A stretch of 6,684 nucleotides of DNA, taken from JBFKUL01 sp041635755 (lineage in GTDB: Bacteria > Pseudomonadota > Gammaproteobacteria > Burkholderiales > SG8-39). Positions 1-5,901 of this stretch are shown in pieces. A program made the position numbers and the translations under genes. Below the pieces are notes generated by a model. That model worked only from the letters and a program-made list of their open reading frames with translations. It made no database searches and had not been told where the DNA came from. The first letter of the stretch is position 1, and every line of letters starts with the position of its first letter. The DNA lies in the NCBI GenBank assembly GCA_041635755.1, contig JBFKUL010000161.1, positions 1 through 6,684 of the forward strand, given 5' to 3'.

Positions 1-62
1 ATCCTGTACTGACGCAATTCGTCCAGCCGCTCCTTCTCGTCCGCCGGGAGAGGCGCGCTCAT
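1..62 (-). CDS. GAF-domain-like signalling protein, N-terminal fragment
   Basis: Only the first 20 codons are inside the window; the gene continues past the left edge. The visible start has a short Ala/Pro-rich lead followed by an acidic/basic helix ending ERLDELRQYR. That pattern, usually continuing into 'ILDTPPE', is the common N-terminal signature of GAF-domain sensor kinases, diguanylate cyclases and related sensory proteins. The family call therefore rests on recognising a short motif, and the output domain cannot be known from here. Two in-frame ATGs exist. I chose the one at 62 because a GGAG (72-69, minus) sits six bases upstream of it; the ATG at 74 has only a weak GAG before it. A TAGAAT (-10-like) on the minus strand at 107-102 lies in the AT-rich stretch upstream and could be part of its promoter. 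Confidence 0.55.
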   Translation of the reverse strand, partial: MSAPLPADEKERLDELRQYR

Positions 63-99
63 TGGTTGCTCCATGAAACTCGGTCACGTTCGTTGCATT

Positions 100-252
100 T
101 CATTCTAGTACGTATCGTTTTCCCTCGCCGCCGAAAAGCATGGCATTCAGCCCGGCATACGTCGCGCGCTGCGCATGGTGCCTGAACACCGCCGTCAAAC
201 GATCAATCGCGTGCGCCAACGATTGCCCTGCGCGACGCTCGACGTGCTGCAT
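100..252 (-). CDS. Possible 50-residue small protein
   Basis: An ATG at 252 opens a 50-codon frame ending in TGA at 102-100. The product begins MQHVERRAGQ and ends GGEGKRYVLE, with a helical middle and no membrane segment or cysteine. The third-position GC of this frame is roughly 70%, compatible with coding here, and the residue composition is more protein-like than the overlapping frames. The ribosome site is weak (GAG followed by AAGCCG before the ATG). It starts about 80 bases beyond the stop of the 71-residue gene on the same strand and could be co-transcribed with it. I do not recognise a family. It may be a chance ORF: the same frame stays open far upstream with poor-quality sequence. 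Confidence 0.25.
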   Translation of the reverse strand: MQHVERRAGQSLAHAIDRLTAVFRHHAQRATYAGLNAMLFGGEGKRYVLE

Positions 253-260
253 CGGCTTCT

Positions 261-275
261 CGCTTTCGCAAAGCG
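261..275. repeat. Perfect 6-bp hairpin
   Basis: CGCTTT (261-266) and AAAGCG (270-275) are exact inverted copies around a three-base CGC loop. The hairpin lies between the stop of the 71-residue gene (333) and the possible 50-residue ORF start (252). No T-run follows on either strand, so it is not a standard intrinsic terminator. It could act as an mRNA 3' stabiliser or simply be chance. Confidence 0.3.
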
Positions 276-332
276 CGTCGATAGACACCGAGCGCGTTCG
301 CGATCGGCCCGCGCGCGCGAGAAACCCGGCGC

Positions 333-548
333 CTAAAGATCGCCGAGATTGTCGCGGCGCTGTTTCTGGTCGAGCGCGAGCACCATCAGGGCAAGCTGCG
401 GCGCAGCGACATTCGACCAGCCCGCCGTCATGCTGCCGTCCTTCCAGAGAACGGTGAGCGCAACCGCGTCGATCTGCGTCAGGTTGTCCATCCCGCTCTG
501 GAAGATCTCGGCAACCGTGGTGCCATGAAGGCTCTGGATCTTTGCCAC
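333..548 (-). CDS. Small protein of unknown function (71 aa)
   Basis: This frame starts with GTG at 548 and stops with TAG at 335-333. The start is strongly supported: AGGAGG on the minus strand (560-555) sits exactly six bases upstream. The product has no signal peptide and no clear membrane helix. It looks like a soluble cytoplasmic protein with a mixed alpha/beta pattern: a helix (VAEIFQSGMDNL), a strand-like core (AVALTVLWKDGSMTAGWSN), then a helix running LALMVLALDQKQRRDNL. I do not recognise the family. The balanced composition and strong ribosome site make it far more convincing than the longer frame overlapping it on the same strand, which is Arg/Gly-rich. It is divergent from the dihaem cytochrome gene and shares a 232-base regulatory spacer with it. 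Confidence 0.72.
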   Translation of the reverse strand: MAKIQSLHGTTVAEIFQSGMDNLTQIDAVALTVLWKDGSMTAGWSNVAAPQLALMVLALDQKQRRDNLGDL

Positions 549-780
549 CGCTCACCTCCTCATCGATAGGGCGACTATTCGCGCAATGGCTGGGCAACAG
601 ATGTTCTTACCGCGATTCGCCTGTCGCCCGCAAGCGACGTCGTGATGACGCGTCAATCGAATTGGAAATGACTCAAGAGTACAGAACTCTTTCGCCGCGG
701 TTTTGCTATGTCATGGACGGCGCGCGTCGTGGGCGCGAAAATGTGCTCGTACGCAGGGGGCTGCGCTATGCGGAGGAGTC
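549..780. other. Divergent intergenic region with several dyads
   Basis: This spacer separates the 71-residue gene (minus) from the dihaem lipoprotein gene (plus) and must carry the promoters of both. Three symmetric elements lie within 70 bases: GTCGC/GCGAC (623-627 and 634-638), a perfect 10-base palindrome TGACGCGTCA (646-655), and AAGAGT/ACTCTT (675-680 and 686-691). A TTGGAA at 662-667 resembles a -35 box, but I find no good -10 at the right distance. Short frames that read through this region have no ribosome sites and look spurious. Confidence 0.45.
675..691. promoter_or_regulatory. 17-bp dyad, possible operator
   Basis: AAGAGT and ACTCTT form exact inverted half-sites around a five-base spacer (ACAGA), about 90 bases upstream of the dihaem cytochrome start. 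The size and symmetry fit a site for a dimeric regulator. It is less GC-rich than its surroundings. Which regulator would bind is unknown. An RNA hairpin in the 5' leader is the alternative reading. Confidence 0.35.
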
Positions 781-2154
781 ATGTTCGCCTGGACGAACCG
801 CGAATCGAAGTTTCATCGCCCCGCCCCGTGGGCGTTTGCGCTTTGCGGCGCCGCCCTGCTGAGCGCCTGCCAGACGCCCGTCCCGCCCGATCCGCAGGCC
901 GCGCTGATCGCCAAGGGCCGGCAGATCTTCTTCAACGAAACGTTCAACGGCAACGGCCGCACCTGCGGCACCTGCCACCGTGAGGACAACAACTTCACCA
1001 TCGACCCGGCGTTCATCGCGACGCTGCCTGCGAACGATGCGTTGTTCGTTGCCGAGTTCACGCCGGCGCTGGCAAAGAATTTTGAGAATCCCCGTCTGAT
1101 TCGCGAGTTCGGGCTGATTCTGGAGAACCTGGACGGCTTCGGCGATCTCGAGAACACGTTCACGCAGCGCGGCGTGCCGCATGTCCTGGCGCAGCGCACC
1201 TCAATCGACAGTCCGCAGGGGCCACGCACCGGCTGGTCGGGCGACGGCGCGCCCGGCGACGGGTCGCTGCGTTCGTTCGCGGTCGGCGCCGTGATTCAGC
1301 ATTTCCCGAAGACCCTGGGCCGGGTTGCCGGCGTCGATTTCCGCCTGCCGACCGATGACGAGCTCGACGCGCTGGAAGCGTTCCAGCTCTCGCTCGGGCG
1401 TCAGGGCGAGCTGCAGCTGCCGCTGCGCTTGAAAGGCATCGTGGCCAAGCGCGGGCAGGCGATCTTTCTCGACAACGCGCTGGGAAAGTGCAACATCTGC
1501 CATGCCAACGCCGGCGCGAACGCGGTGTTGAACAACGCCAATCTCGGCAACGCGAACTTCAATACCGGCGTAGAGAATCTTCCGGACCAGCCGGCGGACC
1601 TGAGCGGCGAGCGGGTGCCGCCCGACGACGGGCTGGGCACCCCGGGCGACGGCACTTTCAATACGCCGTCCGTGGTCGAAGCGGCCGACACCGGACCCTT
1701 TTTCCATAACAACTCGATCGAGACGATCGAGGGCGCGGTCGCGTTCTACGACGGCGACGCGTTCAACAATTCGCCGTCCGGACGTTTCCTCGCAAGCCTC
1801 GATCCGCGCGGCGTGGGCATCAAACTGGACGCCACCCAGATCGTCGAGATCGCCGCGTTCCTGCGCGTCATCAACGCGCTCGAGAACGTCCGCTCGAGCA
1901 TCGAGCTGCTAGAGCAGAGCCGGGCCGGCCGCCGCGAGGACCGCAAGGCGCTGATCCAGCGCGCCGCAAGCGAAATCGGCGACGGCGTACAGGTCCTGGA
2001 AGGCGGCGGCCTGCATCCGCGAGCGCTCTCCCATCTGAGGAACGCCGAAAAACTTGCACAGCGCGCGGCGCGCAGCCTCTTCTTCCACAAGGACCTGGCG
2101 CGCGACGCGATCGGCGAGCTGGAAAAAGCGCGCGCCCAGTTGGTCGAATCGTGA
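781..2154 (+). CDS. Dihaem cytochrome c peroxidase-like lipoprotein
   Basis: This gene encodes a 457-residue exported electron-transfer protein of the bacterial dihaem peroxidase/MauG-like group. The ATG at 781 follows GGAGGAG (772-778); an in-frame ATG at 703 has no ribosome site and would hide the signal. The N-terminus is a lipoprotein signal with lipobox LSAC (Cys30). Gln at +2 suggests outer-membrane anchoring facing the periplasm. Two haem-binding motifs are visible: CGTCH (62-66) and CNICH (237-241). Typical family landmarks follow each: RGVPHVLAQ near 130-138, W152 with the GDG stretch, and TPSVVEAADTGPFFHNNS ending at 312. The core ends near residue 368. A charged, helical tail of about 89 residues follows, longer than usual for classical peroxidases (about 320-350 aa). 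Peroxide reduction is likely but unproven; oxidation of another substrate, as in MauG relatives, is possible. It is probably co-transcribed with the next gene. Confidence 0.85.
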   Translation: MFAWTNRESKFHRPAPWAFALCGAALLSACQTPVPPDPQAALIAKGRQIFFNETFNGNGRTCGTCHREDNNFTIDPAFIATLPANDALFVAEFTPALAKNFENPRLIREFGLILENLDGFGDLENTFTQRGVPHVLAQRTSIDSPQGPRTGWSGDGAPGDGSLRSFAVGAVIQHFPKTLGRVAGVDFRLPTDDELDALEAFQLSLGRQGELQLPLRLKGIVAKRGQAIFLDNALGKCNICHANAGANAVLNNANLGNANFNTGVENLPDQPADLSGERVPPDDGLGTPGDGTFNTPSVVEAADTGPFFHNNSIETIEGAVAFYDGDAFNNSPSGRFLASLDPRGVGIKLDATQIVEIAAFLRVINALENVRSSIELLEQSRAGRREDRKALIQRAASEIGDGVQVLEGGGLHPRALSHLRNAEKLAQRAARSLFFHKDLARDAIGELEKARAQLVES

Positions 2155-2188
2155 CAGGCGCGTCGCGCGAAACGAGGAGAGATTGATC

Positions 2189-2557
2189 ATGCGAACACTG
2201 ATTCTGGCGGCCGGCGCAGCGATCGCATTGCTCGGCAGCGTGTCCCATGCGCACGGCCAGAAATCGACCGAGCGCTACATCCCGATCGGCCAGTCTCCCG
2301 GCCTGTCCGGCAAATACACGTACATCGGAACCCTCGATGCCGTCGCGTCGGACAAACGCAGCGTCACGGCGGGCGGCCGCACGGTCAGAATCACCGATCA
2401 GACGCGAATCTGGCTCGACCGCTCCAGCCTGAAGCAGAGCAACCGCAGCGGCACCCTCGGCGATCTGCAGCCCGGCCGCCGCGTCGAGATCAAGCTCGAC
2501 GACCCCTCGCGGCCGCAAGCGGCAGAGTGGATCAAGGTGGAGGGCAGTTCTCCGTAA
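2189..2557 (+). CDS. Small exported beta-rich protein, DUF5666-like
   Basis: This 122-residue protein begins at ATG 2189, preceded by GAGGAGA (2174-2180) eight bases upstream. It starts 34 bases after the dihaem lipoprotein stop, so the two genes probably form one transcript. Residues 1-21 form a clear Sec signal peptide (MRTLILAAGAAIALLGSVSHA), with cleavage likely after Ala21 or Gly23. The mature part follows a 'G-T-L-D-A-V ... V-x-I-T-D-Q-T-R-I ... L-x-D-L-x-P-G-R-R-V-E-I ... A-x-x-I-K-V' pattern. This resembles the small OB/beta-barrel repeat found in DUF5666-type periplasmic proteins. No cysteines or haem motif are present in the mature chain. The molecular role is unknown; the context suggests a periplasmic partner of the dihaem protein. 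Confidence 0.75.
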   Translation: MRTLILAAGAAIALLGSVSHAHGQKSTERYIPIGQSPGLSGKYTYIGTLDAVASDKRSVTAGGRTVRITDQTRIWLDRSSLKQSNRSGTLGDLQPGRRVEIKLDDPSRPQAAEWIKVEGSSP

Positions 2558-2563
2558 TTCCGA

Positions 2564-2576
2564 CGCGGAGGCCGCG
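2564..2576. terminator. Weak hairpin downstream of the plus-strand pair
   Basis: CGCGG (2564-2568) and CCGCG (2572-2576) flank an AGG loop, seven bases after the stop of the small exported protein. There is no T-run. It may contribute to 3' end formation in the 38-base gap between the two convergent transcription units, but it is short enough to be chance. Confidence 0.25.
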
Positions 2577-2584
2577 AGCCGCAA

Positions 2585-2605
2585 CGGCACCCGCCTCAGG
2601 TGCCG
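2585..2605. terminator. Convergent-gap hairpin enclosing the eboC stop codon
   Basis: CGGCACC (2585-2591) and GGTGCCG (2599-2605) are perfect seven-base inverted copies with a seven-base loop. The eboC stop codon lies in the loop (2598-2596, minus strand). The hairpin sits where the two convergent operons meet, so it could terminate or protect transcripts from both sides. No U-rich tail follows on either strand, so efficiency as an intrinsic terminator is doubtful. Confidence 0.4.
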
Positions 2606-3468
2606 GAGATGTAGCGCTGGAAGAACAGCGTGACGCCAAAACCGACGAGGCCCACCCCCGCAAGCGCAAGCGCGCCGGTGCCCGCGATCAGCATCGCGTC
2701 GAGCAGCGAGATCCCGGCGATGAGGCTCACCACGGCGCGCGGGATATCGCCCTTGCGCCGTCGGCGCAGGAACCAGAGCGCCACCAGCACCCACACGGTG
2801 AAGAGCAGCCAGAACAACCCGACCGCGAGCTGCGCGCTTGCGAGCCACGCGCCGTAAACCACCGGCGCGGCGAGGAACAGAAGCGGCCAGAGGTTCTCGA
2901 CCTTGCCGAGGTTCTCCTGTTTGGCGATGTAGGTGAGGCCGATCAGGTAGCACAGCATCAGCCCGGCGCCGACCCAAAGCGCACCGGGCAGCGCGAGCGT
3001 GTAGCAAAGCGCCGCCGCAACGTAGACGAGCACGCGGCAAAGGCCCATCACCACCGGGCTGAGCGGGTTCTTCTTGTGGTTCCAGTCGTAGAACGTGATC
3101 GCCGCGGCCAACGCAAGGCCGCCCGCGGCCGGCCACAGTCCGGTTTTCGGTGCAAAGCCGAATCCGACCCAGATCAGAAGCACCGTTCCCGCGCCCATCA
3201 TGCCGAAGCCGTAGCGGTAAACCTCGCGTGCACCGATCTCGCCCGAGGGAATCGGGCGCTCGGGTCGCTCGAGCGCGTCGATCCGCGCATCGAAGGCGTC
3301 GTTCAGGAACATGCCGCCGATGTAGAACAGCGAAAACGCGGCGAGCATCACTGCGAATTCTGCGCCGAAGCCGGCTGCGCCGGCCAGCACCGCGCCGGCC
3401 AGCGTGTTAGTCCAGACCGTGGGCAGGTTGGATACGCGCCCCAGCCTGAGCGCCGTATGGAGCTTCAC
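2596..3468 (-). CDS. eboC: UbiA-family prenyltransferase EboC
   Basis: This is a 290-residue polytopic membrane protein of the UbiA superfamily, which transfers a prenyl chain from a prenyl diphosphate to an acceptor. It matches the EboC branch, opening with LRLGRVSNLPTVWTN (7-21). The first Asp-rich, Mg-diphosphate-binding motif is intact: NDAFDARID (56-64), followed by RPIPSG (71-76). The second motif region reads YDWNHKKNPLSP (127-138), with one clear Asp (D128) rather than the usual D-x-x-x-D pair. About eight to nine hydrophobic segments are visible, and the chain ends on an aromatic-rich last helix. The start is GTG at 3468, overlapping the eboE stop as GTGA. There is no Shine-Dalgarno, so translational coupling to eboE is likely. 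It is the last gene of the operon. The prenyl donor and acceptor are unknown; the genes beside it make a role in ubiquinone synthesis unlikely. Confidence 0.88.
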   Translation of the reverse strand: MKLHTALRLGRVSNLPTVWTNTLAGAVLAGAAGFGAEFAVMLAAFSLFYIGGMFLNDAFDARIDALERPERPIPSGEIGAREVYRYGFGMMGAGTVLLIWVGFGFAPKTGLWPAAGGLALAAAITFYDWNHKKNPLSPVVMGLCRVLVYVAAALCYTLALPGALWVGAGLMLCYLIGLTYIAKQENLGKVENLWPLLFLAAPVVYGAWLASAQLAVGLFWLLFTVWVLVALWFLRRRRKGDIPRAVVSLIAGISLLDAMLIAGTGALALAGVGLVGFGVTLFFQRYISGT

Positions 3469-4676
3469 TGTCGCAGCTGGGCCGTCACCCAGTTGAGCTC
3501 GCGCGCGATCGCCGAGCTGAGATCCACCTTGCGATACGCTTCGGGCAGCACCTCCCAGGTGTAGGTCTCGACCTCGAGGTGCCTGCTGATCGGCTCGGCA
3601 CGGTGCAGCCTCAGGATCTCGGCGAGGAACGACTGGGTGGTGCCGAAGTGCGTCATCTGCTCGAGGAACACCGGCACGTGGAAATGCACGCGCCATTCGG
3701 TGCCCGGCGCGTCCTTCGCCTTTGCGAGTGCCTGCGGCAGATCGACGAAACGCCGCAGCGTGCCCTTGATCTTCGATTTGCGCACCACCTGGTGCAGGTA
3801 CACCGGCTCGGCGAAGGCCGCGAGGTGCTTGGCGCTCTGCGCGCTGAACTTCGCCACCTTGAGCGCCGAGCTCAGCTGCAGCTTCGCGATCAGGATGCCG
3901 TTCGCGCGCAAACGCTCGATGCTCGCCTTCGGGTCCTCGAACTCGACCGCGGCGTGGCAGACGTCGTAGCAGACCCCGATGTGCCGGCGCATCGCCACTT
4001 CCGCCTCGGCCACCGAAAGGCCGGTGAGCTGCACGAGCCGCGCGACGCCCTTGCGATCGAACAGGCGCCGGTTGAAGAACGCGACCGTCTCGTCGATGGT
4101 CTCGAGGTAGCAGTACGGCTCGGGCTCCAGCGCGAGCGCGATGGTCTGGCCGGTCTTCTTCGCGATGTCGACAAGATGCGCCACGTGGCGGATCAGATGA
4201 TCGGTGATCGCTGGCAGCCGGCCCTCGGCCCAGGGCTTGAAGGTGCACGGCACGGTGCTGACGCTGCCCTCCTGCCCCGCCGGCAGCAGCTCGCTCAGGA
4301 TGTCGGCCAAGTGATCGGTGTAGGCGAGCCGCTCGGGCTCGCTCCAGTCCGGCCGGTAGGCATTCTCCTTGACCGCGCGTCCGTGGAACGCGCCGTACGG
4401 AAAGCCGTTGATCGTGAAGACGTAGTAGTTGCCCTCGGCGAGAAAGCGCTTGAGCTCGGCGAGCGCGCCGCGCTCGCGCAGGCTTTCTGCGGCCGCGTGT
4501 CCGAGTCGCAGCCCGACGCCAAGCGGCCGGTCTTTTGCGACCGCCGCCTTGATCGCAGGCAGATGGCGCGCGAGACCCGCCATCACCTCATCCAGGGGCT
4601 CGCCCGGGTGGATGTTGGTGCAGTACGTGAGGTGTCCGAGGTCGCGGCCGGAGACCTGGCCCGCGGCAAGGTGCAT
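3465..4676 (-). CDS. eboE: EboE, TIM-barrel xylose-isomerase-like protein
   Basis: This 403-residue protein belongs to the xylose isomerase-like TIM-barrel group and matches EboE of the ebo cluster, often labelled 'metabolite traffic protein EboE'. Recognisable landmarks are LTYCTNIHPGE (16-26), FTINGFPYGAFHG (87-99), LALEPEPYCYLE (181-192), GVCYDVCHAAVEFED (234-248), LQLSSAL (266-272), HFHVPVF (331-337) and VETYTWEVLP (369-378). In this fold, acidic and His residues at strand ends bind a divalent metal; E184, D238, H241, H333 and E370 are plausible ligands by position, which is inference. No signal peptide is seen, so it is probably cytoplasmic. The ATG at 4676 shares its A with the eboD stop (TGATG), indicating translational coupling; longer in-frame extensions only read through eboD. 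The reaction is not established; isomerisation or epimerisation of the EboD product is a reasonable guess. Confidence 0.88.
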   Translation of the reverse strand: MHLAAGQVSGRDLGHLTYCTNIHPGEPLDEVMAGLARHLPAIKAAVAKDRPLGVGLRLGHAAAESLRERGALAELKRFLAEGNYYVFTINGFPYGAFHGRAVKENAYRPDWSEPERLAYTDHLADILSELLPAGQEGSVSTVPCTFKPWAEGRLPAITDHLIRHVAHLVDIAKKTGQTIALALEPEPYCYLETIDETVAFFNRRLFDRKGVARLVQLTGLSVAEAEVAMRRHIGVCYDVCHAAVEFEDPKASIERLRANGILIAKLQLSSALKVAKFSAQSAKHLAAFAEPVYLHQVVRKSKIKGTLRRFVDLPQALAKAKDAPGTEWRVHFHVPVFLEQMTHFGTTQSFLAEILRLHRAEPISRHLEVETYTWEVLPEAYRKVDLSSAIARELNWVTAQLRQ

Positions 4677-5872
4677 CAGGTGCTCGAGCGCTGCTGCAGC
4701 CAGAGCATTGCCTGGCGCATGCGCTCGACGTCGACCTCGTGCACTTCGACGCCGGCGCCGATGCCTGCAAGCAGCGTCACCGTCAGCTCGCCGCCGAGGT
4801 GCTCCTGGAAGTCCTTGAGGCCCTCCAGGATGGCCCACTCCCCGTTCGCGCCGGTCCGGGCAAGCGCCGCGTGCCACAGCTCGAAGCCGAGGTATTCGAG
4901 CAGCGCGCAGATGCGCACCTCCTCGCCCTCGGGCAGCAGGCCTGCAAGCACCGAGTAGCGCGCATCGAGCGCCATGCCGATCGCCACCGCCTCGCCGTGA
5001 CGCACGTGGTGGCGCGTGAGGCTTTCGAGCTTGTGGGCCGACCAGTGTCCGTAGTCGAGCGGTCGCGCGCTACCCATCTCGAACGGGTCGCCGCCATGCC
5101 CAATCTGGTGCATGTGCAGCTCGGCGCAGCGCCGGATCATGGTGGCCATTGCCGAGCGCTCGAAGGTCGCCAAGTCGTCCGAGTGACGTTCGATCCAGGT
5201 GAAGAATTCGGCGTCTCGGATCAGCGAGACCTTCACCGCCTCGGCCATGCCGGCGATCTTGTCGCGATCGGGCAGCGTCATGATGAAGCGCAGGTCGTTC
5301 AGCACCGCAAACGGCGGCGCGAAGGTACCGACAAAGTTCTTCACGCCATGCAGGTTGACGCCGTTCTTGACCCCGACGCCGGAGTCATTCTGCGCCAGCA
5401 CCGTGGTCGGGATGCGGATGTGGCGCACGCCGCGATGCGTGGTCGAGGCGACCAGCCCGACCGCGTCGAGTACCGCGCCGCCGCCGACCGCGATGACGTA
5501 CGAATGCCGGTCGATGTGCAGGTCGAACAGCGTCTGCTGGAAACCCTCGACGAAATGCAGCTCGGCTTTGATCTTCTCGCCGCCGGGCACCGCGATCGGC
5601 GGGCACGCAAGCTCGATCACGTCGCGGTGCCGCTCGGCGTAGGCCTTGATCGCATCGATGAGCGGCGGGGTATCGGAAGTCAGGCCGTCGTCGACGAACA
5701 CCACCACCCGGTGGCGCTTGGCGGGCTCGAGCCGGCAGAGCACGTCGCGCAGCGCCGCATTCTCCGGATCGAATACGCCTTCGGTAAATACGACCGGGAA
5801 CTCGTAGGGCACCGCGAAACGCTGCCAGTGCGTGGCAGTTTGCGACTGCGTCGAGCGAACATCCGTCGTCAT
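4676..5872 (-). CDS. eboD: EboD, 3-dehydroquinate synthase-like sugar phosphate cyclase
   Basis: This 398-residue protein has the dehydroquinate-synthase fold and matches EboD. From the Met at 5872, it shows a dinucleotide-binding GGGAVLDAVG (130-139), PTTVLAQNDSGVGVKNGVN (155-173), KNFVGTFAPP (178-187) and AEAVKVS with E211. GHWSAHK carries H276 and H280, and HGEAV carries H292. E211, H276 and H292 align with the zinc ligands of AroB, and the 16-residue His spacing is the same, so the enzyme should be active. KNG replaces the AroB-type KTG, and THRG..HIRIPTT resembles the cyclitol-forming cyclases, so a sugar-phosphate substrate other than DAHP is likely. I start at 5872 because AGGA (5884-5881) is eight bases upstream; the ATG at 5881 adds three residues but has no ribosome site. 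It is the first gene of eboD-eboE-eboC. Confidence 0.9.
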   Translation of the reverse strand: MTTDVRSTQSQTATHWQRFAVPYEFPVVFTEGVFDPENAALRDVLCRLEPAKRHRVVVFVDDGLTSDTPPLIDAIKAYAERHRDVIELACPPIAVPGGEKIKAELHFVEGFQQTLFDLHIDRHSYVIAVGGGAVLDAVGLVASTTHRGVRHIRIPTTVLAQNDSGVGVKNGVNLHGVKNFVGTFAPPFAVLNDLRFIMTLPDRDKIAGMAEAVKVSLIRDAEFFTWIERHSDDLATFERSAMATMIRRCAELHMHQIGHGGDPFEMGSARPLDYGHWSAHKLESLTRHHVRHGEAVAIGMALDARYSVLAGLLPEGEEVRICALLEYLGFELWHAALARTGANGEWAILEGLKDFQEHLGGELTVTLLAGIGAGVEVHEVDVERMRQAMLWLQQRSST

Positions 5873-5901
5873 GTGCAGCATCCTATTTTAGAATAGCTCA
5901 T
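5866..5901 (+). promoter_or_regulatory. Divergent promoter region, possible leaderless start
   Basis: Between eboD and the TMEM220-like gene lies an AT-rich patch in otherwise GC-rich DNA. On the plus strand, TCGTCA (5866-5871, 4/6 to the -35 consensus) and TAGAAT (5889-5894, 5/6 to the -10) are spaced by 17 bases. Initiation would then fall at or next to the ATG at 5902, giving a leaderless mRNA, which agrees with the absence of a ribosome site. On the minus strand the same patch offers TAAAAT (5890-5885) as a -10 for the ebo operon, with no good -35. The two readings overlap, so the two promoters could exclude each other. Confidence 0.35.

Larger units (their letters stand above)
63..332. 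other. Region without a secure gene
   Basis: This stretch lies between the GAF-like gene start and the stop of the 71-residue gene. It holds an AT-rich patch around 98-120 (promoter-like on the minus strand), one possible 50-residue minus-strand ORF, a short hairpin at 261-275 and a (CG)5 run at 310-319. Longer open frames here, on both strands, read as Arg/Cys-rich low-quality translations and look like artefacts of the high GC content. I see no RNA gene and no mobile element. Confidence 0.5.

Noticed and set aside
310..319. (CG)5 run, possible Z-DNA or slippage site
   Set aside because: It is short and expected by chance in DNA of this GC content; nothing else marks it as functional.
140..457. 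Plus-strand 105-codon frame rich in Cys and Arg
   Set aside because: It has no ribosome site or motif, and it overlaps the better-supported minus-strand 71-residue gene.
703..780. Upstream in-frame start for the dihaem lipoprotein
   Set aside because: There is no Shine-Dalgarno before the ATG at 703, and the extension would bury the lipoprotein signal. The ATG at 781 has GGAGGAG.
1871..3136. Minus-strand open frame spanning the end of the dihaem gene and eboC
   Set aside because: It crosses two genes on opposite strands, is rich in Arg/Ala/Gly and shows no domain.
2527..3564. Plus-strand open frame of 345 codons opposite eboC
   Set aside because: It is a highly charged, low-complexity translation produced by antisense reading of membrane-helix codons.
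3579..4958. Long plus-strand open frame (459 codons) opposite eboE and eboD
   Set aside because: It is rich in Arg, His, Asp and Gly with no recognisable motif, and lies antisense to two genes with clear conserved motifs. This is a typical GC-rich shadow.
4676..5872. Calling the cyclase aroB of the shikimate pathway
   Set aside because: Overlap with eboE/eboC and the KNG-type substrate loop point to EboD. No aroK or other shikimate gene is adjacent.
4739..5896. Plus-strand open frame of 385 codons opposite eboD
   Set aside because: Its composition is dominated by Arg, Asp, His and Val repeats and it lacks a ribosome site. The opposite strand has complete cyclase motifs.
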